A stretch of 53,987 nucleotides of DNA from Perkinsus olseni. Lineage: Eukaryota; Perkinsozoa; Perkinsida. The position numbers and the translations under genes were made by a program. This document shows, one piece after another, positions 9,901-21,777 of this stretch; the first letter of the stretch is position 1; each line of letters opens with the position of its first letter. The stretch spans positions 1 to 53,987 of the forward strand of contig JABANN010000197.1 of NCBI GenBank assembly GCA_013115125.1, in the 5' to 3' direction. The notes beneath the pieces are model-generated. The model was not told the origin of the DNA. It saw nothing but the letters and a program-made list of their open reading frames with translations, and searched no databases.

Positions 9901-12900
9901 TCACACGATTGAGCTGCTTCGCCCGTGTCGATTCACTCTCGAAGGGCTGTGCTGCGCTAGCAGATCCGGCGAGGACGGCACCAGCTTGACCGACTGGTTG
10001 CGATACAACTCTTCGAGCGTGCTGTTGTCAACTGCCCAAGCAACCTGACAAACACAGAGATTCTTCATCTGTTACGAGCGGAGCTCGACGAAGCGTCCCG
10101 GGTTCGAACCCCGGTACGGGTTTTTTGCTGTATTTTTTCGGGAGTCGACCAATGAGACAGATAAAACGGGAATGAGAGCGGTCGTATTTTTTTCGAAAAA
10201 AACAGACCGCTTCCGAATAACATGCGCTTCCGCTAGTTTAATCGACATGGTCGGGGATAAAAAATCGGGACGAACGCACAAGCAAGCGGTTATGCTTTCC
10301 TTGACTCACGTTAATGTACTGGTCACCATCCGAATGGCCGCGGTCGCGTAGTAGTTGCTGTTGTCGATCGCGCCACCACCTTTGGATCATCACGGCAGCC
10401 TGACGAAGCACTTCAATTTCCCGAAAAGTGTTCAACCTCGGGATCTCTATGACGGTGGTACAAAACCCACCCCGCATGCTACCGCAAGGGGGATTCGACC
10501 CTGGTCTAGGAGAGTCACTCATTTCCGGTTTGAATGATAACAGTCTCCCATCATCGAAAAGCGCAAGCGTTTCCTATTATCGAGAGCATGATCGAGCAAC
10601 TCCCAACCAGACTTACTTGCGTCGTCACAGGCAGGTCGATACAGCGCAGGGCTTGCTGCACCACGGCTTCAACTTGCTGTACCAAATCTGAGCTCACACT
10701 ATCAAAGAAAAGGATTTTACCTCCCTTACCAGTCTGTTCGATCACGCCGCGTTCCACCAGAACGGTTTCCAGCATCCTTCGCACGCTTCCATGTGCACCA
10801 GCGAACCACAGGGTCACGCCCCGACCTCGGAATTCAACGGCAAGCTCCTCGAGACCCTGAACATGACTGAGGTGAGAACTAATCTCTCTTGAAACAAAAT
10901 GCATCAGTACTAATCTCTCTTGATGTCCCTGAATTATGCTAGAAAAGCTAGCGGTACCTCGTGAAGAGACCCCTACCCAGAAAGGCCGAAAAATCCGCAC
11001 TCTTTCTAATTATTTCTTCGGCAAAAGGGAGAGATAAAAGAATGAGAATGTCAGTAGCGCATTCGTGATACGAAGTGACGTAAATATCTTTGCATGTGAA
11101 TTTATGAAAGATCTAGATAGCATCAAACAGTTGTCATCAAAACTCATTTTTCCCTTTCGACAGCTGCCCAGACCCACCTGAATTGCAGTAGCGTCAATAA
11201 ACGGCACTCCGACCATTTGCATAACAACCGCTTCCACCGCCTTGCCACAGTGTCGACCGTATCTTCGCTCAGTGTCAAGTAGCCTGATCGACCTAAGATA
11301 CGTCCAACCAAAAGTGCTCTACTCACTTGTCCTTCACGTGCTCCCAATTCACAAATAACAGGGGCCCGCTGACTCCGAAAACCAGCAGACCGGGGATGGT
11401 CTTCGCCGTCCTCGGCCAGTACGCTAAGGCCCGCCAATGGCCGTTTGAGAGCCTAAGACTTTGACGATAAAGAGGGTGGCAACTCCGTCATCCTTTATCA
11501 GGTGTCGCACGGGCGACGGTTTGAATTGAAACCCCATCGCGAACAGAAGGCTACTGTTGAATTGGATAACTCAGCAAGAGTCGTTTCCAATGGTTCTCCA
11601 GTGATAACAGTACTGTAGTTATACTATCTCACCGTTGTAATAACAGTAAAACAGTCAATTTCGTACGACATTTCCTCACACCTGGGCTTCTCAATAACGC
11701 ATTTCCCTTCGAAGGAGCCCTCCCAACTCTCGATAATTTTTATCGAATAGAAACCCTCTCGCCCACCTTCCCATAGCATTCGTCGGAGGCATCGCCACTT
11801 GCTGCACCATAAGCGTCACAGACAAAACCATGGCCAGGAAAACGCCCTGAAGCAGCCCCAATAGCAGGGTACCTGAGAATATGAAAATTCGTCAGGCATG
11901 AATCCGAAAAAGCACTGCCGTATCAGGGTCGAAGTACTATCCATCGGGATGCGAAAACCGCTTTCCTGATCGGCGAAAGACCCCGGGTTCGAATATCCCC
12001 AGCGACACCTCAATTATTCCCAGAAAAGAGCACGAGAGACGAATCAGCGGATGTCCCGTGCTTGAGAAATTCAGTCACCCAGTGGTCTCCGTGAGTTAGG
12101 ATTCGTCCGAAAGTGGTGATGCGGGAGCAAACCCCTGGTGAACGGATGCGCCGATCGTCTTGTGTAGCGTGCGAGCTAGGGGAAGGAAGACTTCACGCGT
12201 CGTCCGACTTTTCTTGCCCATGATCAACGGTCGCCCAGAAGCTCACCGCCAACAGCAGCCACCCACACGGCAAAGTCTCGCTTGGAGTTGCGCCACAGCC
12301 ATCTCGCCAGACTGAAGTCGGTGAGATGAGGAGTTGCAGATATTATGATGCCAGCAAGCGTCGCGTTGGGTATCCAGTACCTTAGGAAAAGTGACAGCGA
12401 GGGTGATTGAAAGCCTCGCCCTGACCACCGTACGCAGACTCTATTAGAGTCACTCTAATGACCGGAAGAAAGATGGAAAAAGCGGTGAAATTAACTCAAG
12501 AAAAGGCCCCTACCAATAACTTTTTTCACTCCTGTTCTACTAAGCCTGAGATCTAAATAAGTCTCGCCCATCCGATGTGACCACTACGCGTGGACGGGAC
12601 AAACCAAAAAGAATGAAGGGAGAAAACAACACTCAGTCCGCTGACTCTGCATCAGGGTTCTCTGAAACTCTTCGAGTGATAGAAGACATAAATACAGTGA
12701 ACGGAAGGACAGCAACCAAAAAGCGATCGATGAGCTTACATCAGGGACGTTAAAAATGTGAGCCCTCCGATGGCTATCAGCGCAGCAACGATACCAGCGA
12801 CCTGAGCAGCGGCCATCGAGCTAGGTAACGATCACCCTTGGCATACTTGAGTTCGAACTCCTATGTTGTGGCTGATGGACGTCCTCGACAGACCGCCTTG

Positions 12901-15642
12901 GACGGGAAAGGCTCCGAAAACTGAACCTGACGAGGTTCAGAGGATCGCCTCATCGAGATGAAAGCGCTGCAAGGATGAAGTGTTCCACAATCTCTCGTAA
13001 AATTCCGAAACCGAGTAAGTGGTTGAGTTTCTGACAACGATATCAGCAAAGCATCAGGAACACCGTTTCAAAATATTTTTTTCATGATATTAAATTTGGC
13101 GAGTTGTGAAACCGTTGAATAATACATTTGCCGTTTTTCAGGTGAACTTTTTTCACTTACCGACAAGATTGGCCAAGCCCATCACACCTAGCTCCGTCCC
13201 TGCATGAATCTCGTACCTGCAGAACAAAACTTCGGCTTGCAAATACCGGGATTGTGAAGCACCTGAACGACGCTGGAGCTGAACCCCTACCGTTCATATC
13301 AATCACGAAGATCTGCGCACCTCGAATAACGCTTCAATTTCGCCCTTCCGAGCGCGCCTACTACTGTCACCACCAGCGGTGAAGTGCGAGCGTCCTCACC
13401 CGTCGGCAATGGCAAACTTCTTGGCCGCCGCATAGCTGGATATGTAGCACATAAGAGCAACCATGATACCACTAGGGATGACAGCAGGCAGGCCAGAAGT
13501 GAGGGGAGGGAGGGAGAAGGAGGGAAGTCCAGAGGGGACGACACCGATCTGAGGAGACGACGGTGCCCGCCAGAGCTGCACGCATACTAGTGCAGTATTA
13601 TCAGTACATCATCTCTCTCTTCTACTACTAGTTGTTACTGGGAGAATAAATGAGATCCTAGCTGATTGGGTAAATCCACACGCGAAAAAAGAAATTGCGA
13701 AATTCGTATCATTAGGGTGCTCGGTCCAGCTTAGCCATCGCGGACTAGTATGATGTGGGAACCAGAGGCGGTCAATAATGATAAACATCAGAGCATTAAA
13801 CGCAAAGGTCGATCACGACAGTTCGGTCAAAAAAAATTCAAGAGCTGACGTGAATCCAGTCTGAAATTCAAATCACTGTGAAAAACGTGGACGCAGAAGA
13901 GAATCGAAAAAACGTTTTCTCGATTCGAAAGCTCTACAAATTTGTGAACTAGTGAGTTCACTTGAAACGCCACAGACTAGCTGGAATAATTATTCTGACC
14001 GGGTCGACCGCGCAGATTTACATGAGGGATGAAGTCCTCCCAACCTTCGTCGTCGCCGATTGATCGCAGCAGCTCCATTCGATGATGTAAAGACCACGAG
14101 AAGGTCAATAGTGTGGTAATGATAACTGAAGATGAAACGGGAAGATAACCACAGCAAAGAATATCTAACCGTTTCACTACCGGCTAGAAGCTCCTTGAAC
14201 CCAGCTATGATCTCGATGATTCGGTGTCGACCTCGGTAGCGAGCCAGAATTGAGATTATTCCGATCGTGAGAAAGCTCAGGAAAGTGACGGTCGGCGAGG
14301 CCTGAAAGTGCCCTGCCGTGTCTGCAAAAAAATTCCGGAAATTTTTTTTTCGGGGGGGAAATCCTGGTGTGCTGATGGCGAAACTTGGGACTGATTCTGG
14401 AACCGTAATTTACGTAATAAAATCAATACCAGAATCGATTCTGAGCCTCGGAATTTGTTGAATCAACAGGCAGATAGTGAGCCAGGAGCACCGCTGGACA
14501 GCGGCGCAGTTTCACAAAAGTTTATTTTCAGCAAAAATCTAAAATTTATTTTTCGCGTGCCTCCCCGAGAAAATGGCAGCGTAGCACCCAATTTTCATTA
14601 TCAGTTTTTTTCCGGATTTTTCTATCCTTCAAAAGTGTTCTTATCGTTATCTCGATGTAGCAGGAAAGCAATTTCACGGATACGATTAAGTTCGTCAGCG
14701 GCGGGGATCGAACCTGGGTCCTTCCGATGTTGATAAACTTACCATTCCCAAACAAGTTCCCACGAAATACATATTTTCGAAAAAATTAACTCCCTTGGGC
14801 ACTTGGTGAAGGCCGAAAAAATCTTTCATCAGCGATGCCACGATCACGAACGCCGCACCTAAAACTAAGATACGCTCGCCGCCGTCACAGCGGACCCTAC
14901 CCGTGACGAATCCCGAAAGCGCTGGTCTGGAAATGAATCGAACGAGGAAAGACAGTCTCATCATCGCCATCACGCACATGGCGACTCCGGTAACAAGGGC
15001 GAGCTGGCAGCCCACCGCCGTCCCTGCCAAGATGATAGCCTGGCTGCGTGAGGGGAGTATCTTACTTTCTGCGAGGTCGGGAATGTGAGCGACATGCTCG
15101 CCGGTCATCAACGCCATCATTGCACCAGTCCCGACCGACATGTGAGGAGATGTGCCAAACAGGGCGTATCTGACAGCAAAAATTTTGCCAGATTTTTTCC
15201 GTTTTTTATCTCGGGCTTTACATGAGGACTGGCCAGACGCAGGAGTAGGGACCGTTGATAAGGTTCACGTGGGCGATATTGGCATGAGCGATACTTTGCG
15301 AGATCGTTATCAGCCCGAGAATGATGCCGCCCTTCAGATCCACGTCTGCGTCGCTCCGCTTATAACGTTTCAAAACTCCGATCAGGGGAACCCAGACCTC
15401 GAGAAAGTCGCGGAATTGTCGGAAAACTCTCTCTGGGGAGAGGGAAGCGGCGGACGGGCGTTGCTTTGTGCAAGGCGTGCCGTTTAGAAGGGGCGTCGCC
15501 TGAAGGCACCGCAGTGGCCGAGGGTGGTCCGATGTTCTCTTACGAGCGATTCGTAAAGACTTGATTCGACCCTTTTCAAAGGCCTTGCAAATCGCGGAGT
15601 GTCGCTGTATTTAGGAGATGTAGAACCAACTCTTGGCGACAT
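9901..15642 (-). CDS. SulP (SLC26-type) anion/sulfate transporter with STAS domain
   Basis: Seventeen exons give 763 residues with every phase matching: 15510-15642, 15222-15432, 14901-15169, 14743-14858, 14181-14301, 14022-14125, 13400-13548, 13161-13216, 12847-12926, 12740-12801, 12247-12380, 11767-11872, 11327-11452, 11178-11283, 10617-10856, 10310-10444 and 9901-10044. SulP marks include YALFGTSPHMSVGTG (about 115-130), FISRPALSGFVTG (about 190-204), IPSGIMVALMCYISSYAAA, GVMGLANLVG, FGAFPVQGGLSRTS (about 394-407), TQVAGIVAALIAIGG and a STAS domain from about 530 to 670 (GVPFIDATAIQ, LEELAVEFRGRGVTLWFAG). The protein would move sulfate or other anions across a membrane. After the STAS domain comes an IQ-like helix (RQAAVMIQRWWRD), which is unusual for the family. 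Introns hold tRNA-derived pieces and one MITE. The acceptor before exon 16 is the least certain junction. Confidence 0.93.
10085..10128 (+). repeat. tRNA-derived fragment in intron, antisense to the SulP gene
   Basis: CGTCCCGGGTTCGAACCCCG, a strong T-arm, is followed by GTACGGGTTTTTTGC, so the T run sits where a Pol III terminator would be. It lies inside intron 10045-10309. Confidence 0.7.
11945..12009 (+). repeat. tRNA-derived fragment in intron, antisense to the SulP gene
   Basis: CGGCGAAAGACCCCGGGTTC GAATATCCCCAGCG resembles a variable loop plus T-arm, preceded by ACCGCTTTCCTGATCGG where an anticodon arm would be. It lies inside intron 11873-12246. Confidence 0.6.
14385..14470. repeat. 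MITE-like repeat family D, copy 3 (in intron)
   Basis: GATTCTGGAACCGTAATTTA is followed by CCAGAATCGATTCTGAGCCT. It lies inside the 441-base SulP intron 14302-14742. Confidence 0.6.
14698..14735 (-). repeat. tRNA-derived fragment in intron, sense to the SulP gene
   Basis: On the minus strand, GGAAGGACCCAGGTTCGATC followed by CCCGCCGCTG has a T-arm form. It lies 20-30 bases after the donor of intron 14302-14742. Confidence 0.6.
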
Positions 15643-15837
15643 CAAGGGATCTTTGAACTCTGACAAACACCAGGTCAACCTCGGTCTTGTGTGAATGAAA
15701 AGTTGATGGAACACTAACTACGACTGTGTCCTTGAGCGGGAGGTGCCCTTCGAAGAATCTAAGGTCGTCCCTGGTACTTGACGGGCTGGAACCTCCACAA
15801 TAACATCGTCGAGCTCTCATTCAGGTAACTGAGCAGC

Positions 15838-15947
15838 CCGTAGGGGATGTTTGATAAAGCAAGTGTTCAGCACACGATTAATTCTGAAATGATTTAACAC
15901 GTTTCAGAATCGATTCTAGGTTTCAGAAAAAGTTTAATCGACGGGTG
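15838..15947. repeat. MITE-like repeat family D, copy 4
   Basis: The left end is GGGGATGTTTGATAAAG, the internal core TTTCAGAATCGATTCTAGGT and the right end TTTAATCGACGGGTG. Confidence 0.6.
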
Positions 15948-15974
15948 AAGTACAAAATCCAAGGGAAAGGCGTG

Positions 15975-16090
15975 CGAAAACAACAGGAAAAAGGTCTGAA
16001 CTGCGGTTGAAGGCAGGAACGGGAAACCAGAAACCCGACAGGGCAACCCGAGCCCGGAACTGTTACCCAGGGCAATCAGAAACTCCCTTT
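15975..16090 (+). repeat. Dispersed repeat B, copy 1
   Basis: Marker phrases are ACTGCGGTTGAAGGCAGGAA, CCCGACAGGGCAACCCGAG and CCCGGAACTGTTACCCAGGG. The same series occurs at 38150-38290 (minus) and 50045-50175 (plus). Confidence 0.75.
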
Positions 16091-16414
16091 TGGAATTACC
16101 CTTTCCAATCCGCAGCGAAATCTCGAAAGTGAGTTGCACGCGTGACAATCTTGCGTCACCTTGAAATCCTTGCACGCATGTACAATGCTTCAAGGCGAAG
16201 CTCTTAGCCATCTTCCATTGGGGCGATTGGGGGCGTTCAGCAAATCAACATTAAGACTCAAAAACAGTTCTGGAACTTAGTTTTAGTGTCAATCTCACAG
16301 CCTCATTATTGCTTTACCGACCGGGAAAGTATCTTGCATTATGCAGGATACGCCCTTGGGCGGCAAGAATCTTTGCAGTGCAGTTCACTTCCCTTCTAAC
16401 TTCGTTCTTTTTCA

Positions 16415-17521
16415 ATGCGGCGTCATTCCTCTCCAGGTGGTCCGTTCGCCACTTCAATTGTGCTGCAATTTTCGAAGTTTTCGTCAGGTCCCCAAAGCCT
16501 GCGCATTCCCAGTCAGACAAGCCGCGGGTGCTGCTCCCCGACGACGTCAAGTACCAGTAGCGGTAGAAGGAGGTCGCGTCCCGACACTCTCGAGCACAAG
16601 GACGTCCCTAGAAGGGTAATTGTCAGCGTCATCCGTGTTTTCACAAGTCCTGTGTGTTTCAGTTCAACCTTCGTCTCGCCGAGAGACTGGATCGTGACGG
16701 CAATTGCGAGCATTCGCCGACAGCGCCCGGTCTCACGACGCTGATGGTGAGGAATATTCCGTACTCCTACACACCATTGGAGCTCCTCGACGAGCTTCAG
16801 GCAGCCATCGGTTTCCAGGGCACGTAGGTCAACTATGGCACTAGACGGAGAGAAAGATACTACTTTGTCAAGGTTCGATTTCTTCTACCTACCAGCAAAC
16901 TGCAAACTGTCATGTAACGTCGGCTATGGATTCATCAACTTCCGCAACCCCGATGATTGCGAGCGTTTCAAGAGAGACTTCGCCGAGCGCACGTTTGACA
17001 AGGCTGTCAACGGCAGGAAGGTGGTCGGACAGGTAAGCGCTTCTGAGCGAGCAAGGACGCCCAGGTTATTCTGCCAGGCATCTTACGCCCACGTCCAAGG
17101 TCTCGACGCCAATCTTGAGTATCTTAAGCGCACTCGTGTCGGAAGCATGTCGGCTGCTAAGGGGGACGTAAACAACCTCTACGCTCCCATGGTTTTTGTT
17201 GAAGGTCGAGAAGACCCAATGAGCGTTAATGAGTTTACTAGACTGAAGAATCAAGAGAGCGCGATGTCCTCGACTGCCTCTGCCCCGGCTGTCGTGTCTG
17301 AACACGACGATGCCGCATCTACCGAGGAGGAGCAGCCCACGGAAGAGTTATTGACGCTTCTTCGTGAGCTGGTGGACATTTTCGGCGAGCCTGCGTCTGT
17401 TTCTAAGGAGAGGGATGTTGAGAAATCATTCCCGATTGATTACGCTGACATGAGCTCATCGTCATCGCAGTCTTCAGGCAACCCTTTTGATATCGACGAA
17501 AGCCTGTCGTTCATTGCTTGA
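16415..17521 (+). CDS. Mei2-type RRM RNA-binding protein
   Basis: Four exons (16415-16615, 16663-16823, 16873-17032, 17078-17521) give 321 residues. Introns are 47, 49 and 45 bases. From about residue 92 the protein carries the special RRM found at the C-terminus of Mei2-like proteins: TTLMVRNIPYSYTPLELLDE, then FDFFYLPANCKLSCNVGYGF with the RNP1 equivalent NVGYGFINF, then ASYAHVQGLDANLEYLKR. Mei2 proteins bind RNA and act in meiosis or differentiation. After the RRM comes an acidic and Ser-rich tail ending PFDIDESLSFIA. The N-terminal 67 residues are Ser/Arg-rich and disordered. The first ATG in frame was taken as the start, and an upstream exon cannot be excluded. The last intron has two possible acceptors 13 bases apart. 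Confidence 0.92.
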
Positions 17522-19317
17522 CTGCTCGTGTCCCCGTCAGGAGTCTCTAAAAGCGGCCCTGACCGCAGCTACCAGTTCCGTTCCGTAATTATCTGATTAT
17601 ATCGCAACAGTAGTGGCTCATGAGTGCTTCTTCTGGACGCTCGTGGGGGCTCCAGATCGCACCGGGCCGCGTTTCCCGTTTTTGTACGCATCTTCGTTGA
17701 CTCGCAAATGCGAATCGGCGAATTGCAAGTAAAATACTTGCAGATTTCTGTAGCTGAAAAGAAGAAGTGCTTCTTGCACAACACCATTCTTTTTTTAAGG
17801 GTCGATTCTTCTCGCTTTTACGCGACCACATACTGACCTCGCCGGCGGCTACAAAGTGTTATGTACACCGTCCGGCACCATTGAAGGGTAATACTTGTCT
17901 TTGTCACCATTTTCATGGCTACTTCTAGCCCTTCTGCGCTCGCGCTGTAGAACCATTGAACCAATTGTCGAGCGTACAGGTGACAAGCTCAGGGCTTCTC
18001 TCTCTCGAGTGAGAAATTGAGCTGGAGTGAAGTGAATTAGAACGTGGGAAAAATACCCGAACTGTGAAGGCGGAATCGGTCGCATTGGATTATTAACTCG
18101 CACACTGTTACCTGTTAACGCAATCCACTCAACTTGGATGAGCTGTACTTGTTATATCAACTATGCTATGTATCTTCATCGAAGGCGGATTGGCCAATGC
18201 GATATCATGCGGATTGATAATTGATATTGATGGTTGATTCCGATTGATATCATTGTTACTTATATAAGGCCAGGAAAGTGATGTTCAGACACTACAAAGG
18301 GAATACTTTAGGGCATGCCCTGATTTCCATCATACCCGGCCGCTGTTGAATCGCGTGAACCCCATCAAGCTCTCGCCGGCAAGTGTTTCCCTTCGACACT
18401 AACGCGGCAGCGGCAGTCCCTGAGATGGCATGGGAAGTGAGCATGTCGCGAGAATTATTTGCTGTAACACTAGCGCTCGCCTCGACGTATCTTCCGCCGA
18501 AACCGAAACCTCTTTGGTAACCACATGAAAACTACTCTAACTCGACCTTCCTGCACAAGACCAAAAAAACTTCAACTTCCCATCGATGCGCCAAGCCCAA
18601 TGGAAATAGCAGTCATCTCCTCCTCTCGTGACCCTTACACCGGCTGTCCTAGAGTTGGCAGGTATCGGGAATTGGTCAGCCAGCGGCAAGCTCCTTCGCT
18701 TCCACCGCTGAGGTGACCCGTTCATCTCCGGTGCCCATCACGCCAACCCAGGCGTGTTTGACCCGAAGTGTCGCCGCCTTTGCGTATGTCCTGGCCTCCG
18801 CCACCGATGGCTAAGGCCCCTGGTCGCCTACCGCTAGACGACCATACTCCCCTCACCGGAGTGAACGCCCTCTCCAACACTAGGAAGAAAAAAAATAAAT
18901 AAAGACCTTCTCGAACTGTCGCTTAACTGGGTCCTGTGTCAGATTGTCGTTCACCCAGCGGCAGGGGAAGGCCACACCACGGCAGCACCCACGACCCCGT
19001 TTCCCATTCCCGCGCGTGGTGGGTTCACTCGAGTTCGTCTTAGAACTTGCTCTATGGCTAGACCTTCACAAACGATCGCACGGATGGAGGGTGTTAGACT
19101 TGTCAGTAGAGCCGTCCAGGTTCGGCGCACCAATGTTCATCATATGGAGTTGATCGATCTTCACGAGTTAGCTATTCTCGTAGTTGCTCCTTTTCATATA
19201 TTGGCTCTTTCCGGCCGATCGTGTCCATCAATCGCGGACTGGTCCTACTATCGTTAGTGCTCCTACGACTCCCTTAACAGAGGGCCAATACAAAAACCGC
19301 ATGGACGCTGTGGATAG

Positions 19318-19381
19318 AGGAGGCAGCCGATACGCAACACCGGTCTCGTCAAGAGACCAGGGTTCTATCCCCGGCGCCTCG
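19318..19381 (+). repeat. tRNA pseudogene-like fragment
   Basis: GAGGCAGCC at the start can pair with GGCGCCTC at the end. An anticodon-arm-like hairpin GGTCTCGTCAAGAGACC and a T-arm CAGGGTTCTATCCCCGG follow in order. The D-arm is degraded and the base before the anticodon is not T, so it is probably not functional. Confidence 0.5.
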
Positions 19382-19400
19382 ATTTCTCCTCCACAAAACA

Positions 19401-19690
19401 GTGTGTGAGTTTATAGTCCAACGCTCACGGTTCCGGCTCAGACTCTTGCCGATGTGCTCAGTTGGGGACTCTCTGTAGCGTTTGTATACAATGCAATTCG
19501 ATGGATCGTCAAGAAGCTTCCCTCAGGGGCACATTCTAACAGAGAAGCTTCCTTTCTCCTGGCAGGATCCGCTTCCACATCCGGTGTGTGTGTGTCTGTG
19601 TGAGTTCAAAGTCCAACGCCGACAGTACGGCTCATTTAGACTAGCACCCCCACTGTATCTGTATTAGTTCAGCCTGTGAGATAGGTTCAA
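19401..19690 (+). repeat. Composite dispersed repeat C, copy at 19.4 kb
   Basis: Two C modules (starting about 19404 and 19594) flank a roughly 130-base middle with GATGTGCTCAGTTGGGGACT and GTCAAGAAGCTTCCCTCAGG. The same order and content recur at 42139-42415, so this is one composite element with two full copies in the window. A third single module is at 19817-19878. Confidence 0.8.
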
Positions 19691-19700
19691 GAGGAAAACC

Positions 19701-19743
19701 GTATGCGAACTCGCCTAGCAAGTAGCTCGGCGAGTTCGCATAC
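19701..19743. other. Perfect 15-bp inverted repeat, hairpin
   Basis: GTATGCGAACTCGCC and its exact inverse GGCGAGTTCGCATAC are separated by 13 bases. It abuts the end of composite repeat C. Its function is unknown; it could be a terminator-like or small-RNA hairpin, or an element end. Confidence 0.8.
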
Positions 19744-20378
19744 CCTATTTCTCTACCAGCACTACCTACTAGCAACCCGGTAGAGCTTCGTGACCGTACT
19801 TCCGTAGTCTAGGAGTCGTGTGTGAGTTTAAAGTCCAACGCCGACAGTACGGCTTGGTTAGACTAGCACCGATGAGCCTCTCTCCACACCCGGGCGGCAT
19901 ATCACCGAACCAAAACACCGTACTTCTCTCCGGCATATCTATACACGCCTTGTCGAGGATTTTCACGATAAATATTATTCTTTTCTGCCGATCGATATGT
20001 TTCCAGTTTCCTTATTTTCAACAGCCATCATCATCGCCATCATCGACATCTCATCAACAGCTCCTGTCTTCTGTTATTCCTCCGACTAAATTAATACAAA
20101 ACGCAAAATACATTTTGCCAGAAATAAGGTTTGGTAAAGTCTAGTGCCCACTGGAAGAATGAAGCTTCTGATCCTGAAAGCCACAATTTCGCGGCGCGTG
20201 ACGATTTATCAGCGTCAAAGCCGCGGAAACCCTTTGACAAGTCCCTAAAACTACTGAAATTTCCTGGCGAGTGACGGAATTCTGCTGTACCGAAACTCGC
20301 CCGGCCTGAAAACAAACCAAATTTTATTTTCCAGATCGAACCTTCTCCAAGACTTACTCATCGTAAAGCGTTCACCAA

Positions 20379-20622
20379 TTACCAGTACCGAACACGCGGG
20401 GCACCCTTGCCATCTAAAAATTGACAATAAAAATCGCTTCGCTCCGCCGACACAAGTATGCTTATTACATCCCTTCCCTTTTCCCTTGCCGTAGGGTCTA
20501 GGAGTGTAATAGTATTCGCCCATTGGTTGCCACCCCTTGCCCTTGCCGACAGGGAAGTAGTAGTAATAACCGTCGTAGTAATCCCAGGGCTGTTGATAAC
20601 GACGGAAGCCTTTACCCGCACC
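20379..20622 (-). CDS. Gly/Lys/Tyr-rich C-terminal exons; own gene or alternative tail of the Alba gene
   Basis: Two exons (20454-20622 and 20379-20413) joined across a 40-base intron encode GAGKGFRRYQQPWDYY, repeated YGKG/GKGKG motifs and the ending YGKGAPRVRYW before TAA. The first exon begins at an acceptor (TTTCAG) in phase 0, and I find no start codon of its own upstream. RGG- or GYG-like tails are known on protist Alba proteins. A donor inside the last Alba exon (21807) has the matching phase, so splicing to this exon would give Alba such a tail. A stand-alone small RNA-binding protein is the alternative. Confidence 0.55.
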
Positions 20623-21777
20623 CTGAAAGGATAACCGAATTATTCATTTTCTTCAACAGCAGCCGTGGTCATTCCAAAACTTCTTGACCTCAATTAATGG
20701 AAAATTTGCCGACGGAAAAAGACGGAAAAAGACGGAAAAATCCCGCGCAAAGATTCGAACCCGCAAAGTTACGTTGAGCTCAGTTTTTCTGCTACGAAGA
20801 TCTAGTATTTAACAATACGCTAACGGTTATGATATGCGTAAAAACATGCCAATCATCGACAGAAAATTACACAATTACATCCCGAAGATCCACGGTGACA
20901 GTGAATAGTAGAGCAATCCCCAATATCCGCAAACAGCCGCACTTAAGACCAATTTTACGTGATAACAGCCCCTCGTAACTGTCTACTATACGCAAACAAC
21001 AACAACAACCGTACTTTAGTTTTATCAAACGTAATAACAATCGCTCGTACTACGCAGTTTCGCTGAGTTCCATAACAATCGCTCGCATCAGCGATTTAGC
21101 TATCAACGAGAAAAGTTGAATCATCCTTGTTCCGATGAGATCGTTGCTTCAAATTGTGCCAATGAGCAATTCAATCATCAACAATTATCGGTCACATCAG
21201 TACGGAAACCCAAGGTCACATCACTAAATGGTAAAAAATCCCTCGTAACAATTTCCTAGACGCAACCTACAACGGCGCTCTAGTCCTATTGAAGGGTATG
21301 AGATATCCTCGTTAAACACTTCAGTTCTATTAACCGTGACAGCAGTCACTCGTAACAGTTAACTAGAGCTGTTCTACTGAGTTCCATAACAATCCCTCGC
21401 ATCCGTTAACCGTGAAATATCCCAACGAGCTTATCTCGTTAAGTTTCGTGAAAATCCGTAGCAAGAATTCAGTTTCACTAATATCAATACCTAACCATTT
21501 TCATAGGAGCAGAGCCTGAGACCGGCCGGCCGTTTTCTTCCTTCTACTATCGAAGCTCCAGTTTTACCAAAACTAATACTCAAATATTGTCACAGACCAA
21601 GAAACCGAGTCCGCCCGACCGCTTTCTACCTTCCTGCCGCCCTTCCCACGGGGATCGCCTCCGTATCTCGCCGTCTCTCCATAATCATCATCTTCAGAAC
21701 GCCTAACAACACAATCACAATGTAACAAGAAAAATAAACCAACACCGCCACGAAACTAATGATGATGATTCTTCAGC
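20623..21777. other. Non-coding stretch, possible long Alba intron or spacer
   Basis: No exon is visible. It holds a three-unit GACGGAAAAA repeat (about 20713-20742) and degenerate repeats of the type GTTCCATAACAATCGCTCGC around 21000-21450. Confidence 0.45.

Larger units (their letters stand above)
15643..16414. other. Intergenic region between divergent SulP and Mei2-type genes
   Basis: The region holds a family D MITE copy (15838-15947), a dispersed repeat B copy (about 15975-16090) and another D-like remnant near 16240-16300. Promoters of both flanking genes should lie here, but no clear core element is visible. Confidence 0.5.
17522..20378. other. Gene-poor region rich in repeats
   Basis: I find no coding exon that can be supported over these 2.9 kb. 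The region holds a TATATAAGG box near 18260, a tRNA-like fragment (19318-19381), composite repeat C (19401-19690 and 19817-19878), a strong hairpin (19701-19743) and two copies of the TTTCGTGGCGC-type motif near 20186 and 20257. Confidence 0.5.

Noticed and set aside
18255-18300. TATATAAGG as the promoter of a gene or of a long terminal repeat
   Set aside because: No gene follows within 2 kb on that strand and no paired repeat copy is present in the window.
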